The notes below the pieces were generated by a model. That model was not told where the DNA came from and did not search any database. It worked only from the letters and a program-made list of their open reading frames with translations. A program made the position numbers and the translations under genes. From positions 186,001-250,000 of the forward strand of contig NZ_JAMFTH010000005.1 in NCBI RefSeq assembly GCF_024195295.1: a DNA stretch of 64,000 nt, read 5' to 3'. This document shows positions 61,114-64,000 of this stretch, one piece after another. The DNA comes from Gilvimarinus xylanilyticus (lineage in GTDB: Bacteria > Pseudomonadota > Gammaproteobacteria > Pseudomonadales > Cellvibrionaceae). The stretch's first letter is position 1. Each line of letters starts with the position of its first letter.

Positions 61114-61689
61114 ATGAAGTGGTTGCCGGAAAACCCCAACACACGATTAACGGTAAAGTTAACCGCCATCGTGAGCTTCATGTTCGTTTTTGCGATTTTT
61201 ATTATGCCGCCGCTGTACGATGCGTTTTGTGAAATAACCGGGTTAAACGGCAAAACCGGCACCAAGTACGAAGCGGTGGATGCAGTCGTCGACACCAGCC
61301 GAGAAATTAAAGTGCAGTTTGTCGCCACCAATAACGAGGGTATGCCCTGGCAGTTTGGCCCCGAGGTAAAAACCGTAACGGTGCACCCGGGCGAGCAAAC
61401 GCGGATTAATTACCGGGTAAAGAACACCACCGGTAAAGATATGATCGGCCAGGCGATTCCCTCGCTAACGCCCTACAAGGCGAGCAGTTATTTTCACAAA
61501 ACCGAATGTTTTTGTTTTAACCAACAGGCGCTGTTGGCGGGCACCGAGGCAGAACTGCCGATGTTTTTTATCATCGACCAGGATCTGCCCGAATACATCA
61601 AAACGGTAACGCTTAGCTATACCTTGTTTGATGTCACCGACCGCTTCAGCAAAGACGAGTTGTTAAGCATGGTCGTTACCGACCAATAA
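61114..61689 (+). CDS. ctaG: Cytochrome c oxidase assembly protein CtaG/Cox11
   Basis: CtaG delivers copper to the CuB site of subunit I. The 191-residue protein has one N-terminal membrane helix (about 19-36) and a periplasmic immunoglobulin-like domain with the copper motif ECFCFNQQ (Cys-x-Cys) at about 130-137, AIPSLTPYKASSYFHK and ELPMFFIIDQDLPE. It sits between ctaD and coxC, as in other pseudomonad-type operons. Confidence 0.96.
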   Translation: MKWLPENPNTRLTVKLTAIVSFMFVFAIFIMPPLYDAFCEITGLNGKTGTKYEAVDAVVDTSREIKVQFVATNNEGMPWQFGPEVKTVTVHPGEQTRINYRVKNTTGKDMIGQAIPSLTPYKASSYFHKTECFCFNQQALLAGTEAELPMFFIIDQDLPEYIKTVTLSYTLFDVTDRFSKDELLSMVVTDQ

Positions 61690-61732
61690 CATTAACCGCA
61701 GAACAATAACATTTTGCGCGGGGAGTAGAATT

Positions 61733-62644
61733 ATGAGTGGAGGAACCTACTACGTACCGGAACAGAGCAAGCTGCCAATTTTTGCCAGCTTTGGTTTGTT
61801 TTTAACGGTATTTGGTGCAGCCAATTGGATGAATGGCAATTCGTCTGGCCCCTGGCTGTTTTTTGCCGGTGGCTTAACGTTTGCCGCGGTGCTGTGGAAC
61901 TGGTTCAGCATTGTCATCAGCGAAAATATGGCGGGGCTTAACAGCCCGCAGTTAAAGCGCTCCTACGTGATTGGGATGGGCTGGTTTATTTTCTCTGAGG
62001 TCATGTTCTTTGCCGCCTTCTTCGGTGCGCTGTTTTATATTCGCGCTTTGGCACTGCCCTGGTTGGCGGGCGAGGGCGACGGCGTAGACAACGCCCTGCT
62101 GTGGCCGGGCTTTGCCAACGAGTGGCCGCTAATGACTACCCCAGATATGGCCGCCAACGGCGAGAATGCTATTCAAAAAGGCCCCGAAGCCGCCATGAGC
62201 TGGCCGGGTTTTGGCGGGCTGTTTAGTTGGCTGCCGTTCTGGAACACCGTGGTGCTGTTAACCTCAAGTGTCACCGTGCACTTTGCTCACACCGCCATCA
62301 AAAACAACAACCGCAAACAGTTCAACATTATGTTGGGCGTGACCGTGCTGCTGGGCTTTATCTTTTTGTTCCTGCAGGCCGAAGAATATATTCACGCTTA
62401 TCACGAGCTGGGTCTGACGTTGCAGTCCGGTATTTACGGTACCACCTTCTTTATGCTCACCGGCTTTCACGGTGCCCACGTGACCATGGGCACCATTATG
62501 CTGCTGGTGATGTGGTTGCGCTCGGTGCTAAAAGGTCACTTTAAACCCGACGATAACTTCGGCTTTGAAGCGGCCAGTTGGTACTGGCACTTTGTGGATG
62601 TAGTCTGGGTAGGCTTGTTCTTTGTGGTGTACGTATTTGGTTAA
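61733..62644 (+). CDS. ctaE: Cytochrome c oxidase subunit III
   Basis: The 303-residue membrane protein has seven helices and the subunit III motifs GWFIFSEVMFFAAFFGALFYIR, GFHGAHVTMGTIML and ASWYWHFVDVVWVGLFFVVYV. It stabilises the enzyme core. A roughly 60-residue loop (about 110-165) between helices 2 and 3 is longer than in short homologues. A strong hairpin follows its stop. Confidence 0.96.
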   Translation: MSGGTYYVPEQSKLPIFASFGLFLTVFGAANWMNGNSSGPWLFFAGGLTFAAVLWNWFSIVISENMAGLNSPQLKRSYVIGMGWFIFSEVMFFAAFFGALFYIRALALPWLAGEGDGVDNALLWPGFANEWPLMTTPDMAANGENAIQKGPEAAMSWPGFGGLFSWLPFWNTVVLLTSSVTVHFAHTAIKNNNRKQFNIMLGVTVLLGFIFLFLQAEEYIHAYHELGLTLQSGIYGTTFFMLTGFHGAHVTMGTIMLLVMWLRSVLKGHFKPDDNFGFEAASWYWHFVDVVWVGLFFVVYVFG

Positions 62645-62653
62645 CGCTTTTAT

Positions 62654-62681
62654 CCTGGGCCAAGGCTAAGCTTGGCCCAGG
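62654..62681. terminator. Hairpin between coxC and the convergent DUF2909 gene
   Basis: A perfect 11-bp stem (CCTGGGCCAAG/CTTGGCCCAGG) with a 6-nt loop lies 9 bp after the coxC stop. Neither side has a T run, but the convergent layout fits a bidirectional terminator. Confidence 0.65.
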
Positions 62682-62703
62682 GTATTAAAGCCAGCACTGA
62701 GTT

Positions 62704-62931
62704 TTAGCGCAGGTGCTGATCCCAGGGCGCGGTGTCGGTCAGAATACCACTGTAAAAACCGTAACCCACGCAAATCATCATTAAGATAGCGAGGGTAATG
62801 CGAATGCCCAGCGCGTAAAGTGTTCGCTTGGTGCCGGGCACACCGGCATCGCGCAGTAAATAATTTAATCCGGCGGTCAGGCTTAAGACCACGCCGATAA
62901 ACAAAATTAAGATAATAATTTTAAGCCACAT
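62704..62931 (-). CDS. Twin-transmembrane protein (DUF2909)
   Basis: The 75-residue protein has two membrane helices (about 4-24 and 45-65) with a short loop RDAGVPGTKRTLYALGIRITL. This matches DUF2909, a family found between coxC and SURF1 in many gammaproteobacteria; it is thought to help oxidase assembly, though this is unproven. It is on the opposite strand to the cox genes, as usual. Confidence 0.88.
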   Translation of the reverse strand: MWLKIIILILFIGVVLSLTAGLNYLLRDAGVPGTKRTLYALGIRITLAILMMICVGYGFYSGILTDTAPWDQHLR

Positions 62932-63014
62932 AGCAAACCCTGATTATTAGAATACGAATGGATAGACAGCGATAGTAACGCAAAGCCAGATAACTCTAAA
63001 CGCTTGTTGATTAA

Positions 63015-63788
63015 ATGAGTTATCAACGATGTAAGGCAACCCAAACCGTGATACCCCGAGGTAAACCCACTTTACGCTTTACACCCAATACCTGGATTTT
63101 GGTGCTGTCACTGGTATTTCTGCCGCTGTTAATCGGCCTGGGAGTATGGCAACTAAGCCGCGCCGATGAAAAGCGTGGCATAGAGGCGCAGCTGGCGCAA
63201 AGGCAAACCGCCGCGCCGGTTACTTTGCAAAGCGTAAAAAAACCGGCAGCCTATACGCGTATTTTGGTCGAAGGACAATTTGATTCTGATCACACCTGGC
63301 TGGTGGATAATCGCCAGCGCGATGGCAAGCCAGGCTACGAAGTGGTGCAGCCCTTTGTATTGAGCAATGGCAAAAAGGTGCTGGTTAATCGCGGTTGGCT
63401 GCCTGCCCCGGCGCGGCGTGAACAGTTGCCAGAAATAAAAAATATTGTGGGCCGCAATACTATTTTTGCCGAGGTGGCTTACCCCAGTAATCACCCTATG
63501 TTGTCGGCCACGAGCGAGAGAAAAACCTGGCCCAAAGTGATTACAAAGATTGCCCCCTCGGTGATGAGCGAGGCATTGGGTGAGCCGCTAGCGGGTTACT
63601 ATTTAAAACTGGATGCCGCCAGCACGGGCGCTTTTACCACGGCCTGGCAGCCCATTAATATGAGTTCGGCCAAGCATACCGGTTATGCGGTACAGTGGTT
63701 TGCCATGGCGCTGGCCCTGGTGATTTTAAATGTGTTCGCCAACACCAATGTGGCGCAAGTACTAAAACATAAAAAGCACAGGCAGTAG
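63015..63788 (+). CDS. SURF1-family cytochrome oxidase biogenesis protein
   Basis: The 257-residue membrane protein has two helices, near residues 28-50 (with LGVWQLSRADEKRG directly after) and near 228-247, and a periplasmic SURF1 domain with GQFDSDHTWLVDNRQRDGKPGYEVVQPF and VNRGWLPA. SURF1 proteins supply haem a to subunit I. The start is uncertain; an ATG or GTG further in could trim the first 20 residues. It is downstream of the DUF2909 gene and 10 bp ahead of the last gene. Confidence 0.92.
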   Translation: MSYQRCKATQTVIPRGKPTLRFTPNTWILVLSLVFLPLLIGLGVWQLSRADEKRGIEAQLAQRQTAAPVTLQSVKKPAAYTRILVEGQFDSDHTWLVDNRQRDGKPGYEVVQPFVLSNGKKVLVNRGWLPAPARREQLPEIKNIVGRNTIFAEVAYPSNHPMLSATSERKTWPKVITKIAPSVMSEALGEPLAGYYLKLDAASTGAFTTAWQPINMSSAKHTGYAVQWFAMALALVILNVFANTNVAQVLKHKKHRQ

Positions 63789-63798
63789 AGAGGTGTGT

Positions 63799-64000
63799 AT
63801 GAGCGGGGAAGATAAAGCGCCCAACAAAAGGCGCGGACAAATTCAGGCGTTACTGTTAATGCTGGTGGTGGCGCTGCCCATGATCGCCGCTTATGTGATT
63901 TACCACACGGGTGTGGGCATGCCCGAGGGCACCGTCAATAAAGGCAAGCTGTTGCAGCCACCCCAGCACCTGCCGGATTTACCCGTGCGCTTTGCCGACG
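63799..64000 (+). CDS. Single-pass membrane protein after SURF1 (partial)
   Basis: The gene runs off the right edge; 67 residues are visible from the ATG at 63799, behind GAGAGGTG. It has a polar start, one membrane helix (about 15-37) and then a Gly/Pro/Leu-rich periplasmic start. In the pseudomonad cox operon this position (PA0111-type) holds a conserved protein of unknown role, followed by ctaA and ctaB. This gene probably corresponds to it. Confidence 0.7.
   Translation, partial: MSGEDKAPNKRRGQIQALLLMLVVALPMIAAYVIYHTGVGMPEGTVNKGKLLQPPQHLPDLPVRFAD

Noticed and set aside
58377-62931. cox operon as a novel system
   Set aside because: Gene order, motifs and lengths all match the usual aa3-type oxidase cluster of pseudomonad-like bacteria.

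Overview
The window is a stretch of chromosome from a Gram-negative gammaproteobacterium, most likely a marine or polysaccharide-degrading member of the Cellvibrionales (Gilvimarinus/Marinimicrobium/Saccharophagus-like). This rests on two things. First, the gene order is Pseudomonas-like: trkA-rsmB-fmt-def with divergent LysM-dprA-tsaC-hemF-aroE; glyQ-glyS-gmhB-plsC; coxBA-ctaG-coxC-DUF2909-SURF1. Second, it carries accessory genes typical of such degraders: a PL10-type pectate lyase, an arylsulfatase, a TonB receptor, PhoX and a Na+/sugar symporter cluster. The assignment is inference; there is no rRNA gene here to settle it. No tRNA, rRNA, CRISPR array, prophage or IS transposase was seen.

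Layout. 1-6459: a partial CHASE sensor, an esterase, an Lrp-type regulator divergent from leuA (with a structured leader), a diguanylate cyclase and a pectate-lyase-like lipoprotein. 6496-10886 (minus): glyQ-glyS-gmhB-plsC. 11033-15194 (plus): a lipid A-type acyltransferase followed by a tightly overlapped three-gene operon of retropepsin-like lipoprotein, transglutaminase-like/7TM protein and RimK-like ATP-grasp ligase. 15189-17182 (minus): a DUF748 protein, a DUF3465 protein and a VOC protein. 17243-18501 (minus): a class D-like sortase and a single LPSTA-tailed substrate, an unusual pair for a Gram-negative cell. 18707-24470 (minus): trkH, trkA, rsmB, fmt, def. 24638-29597 (plus): LysM protein, dprA, tsaC, hemF, aroE. 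A 51-residue membrane protein lies opposite the end of dprA, behind a good FNR/Anr-type box.

29871-38114 (minus) is a nutrient-acquisition block: PhoX-type lipoprotein with a collagen-like linker, diheme-motif lipoprotein, TonB-dependent receptor, GFA protein and arylsulfatase, with strong terminators between units. Next come hpf and yjbQ, then a plus-strand sugar-oxidation cluster (FadR-type regulator, SDR sugar dehydrogenase, SSS symporter, SMP-30 lactonase; 39319-43490). A GGDEF/EAL protein, a FAH-family hydrolase, two small membrane proteins and an M16 peptidase lipoprotein follow.

At 50598-50864 there is a 267-bp non-coding, nested-palindromic MITE-like element that abuts the -10 box of the M16 gene. 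Beyond it are a gamma-class carbonic anhydrase, prlC-yheV, a GAF/GGNEF/EAL protein, an unrecognised helical protein and a MATE exporter. The window ends in an aa3-type cytochrome c oxidase operon with its assembly factors (58377 to the end).

The most interesting items are the Gram-negative sortase/substrate pair, the ATP-grasp/transglutaminase-like/retropepsin operon, the palindromic element that has replaced a promoter region, and the FNR-box-linked micro-membrane protein. Start codons were revised where a ribosome-binding site or family alignment favoured another codon (leuA, glyQ, VOC, sortase substrate, GFA, SSS symporter, GGDEF/EAL, second small membrane protein).
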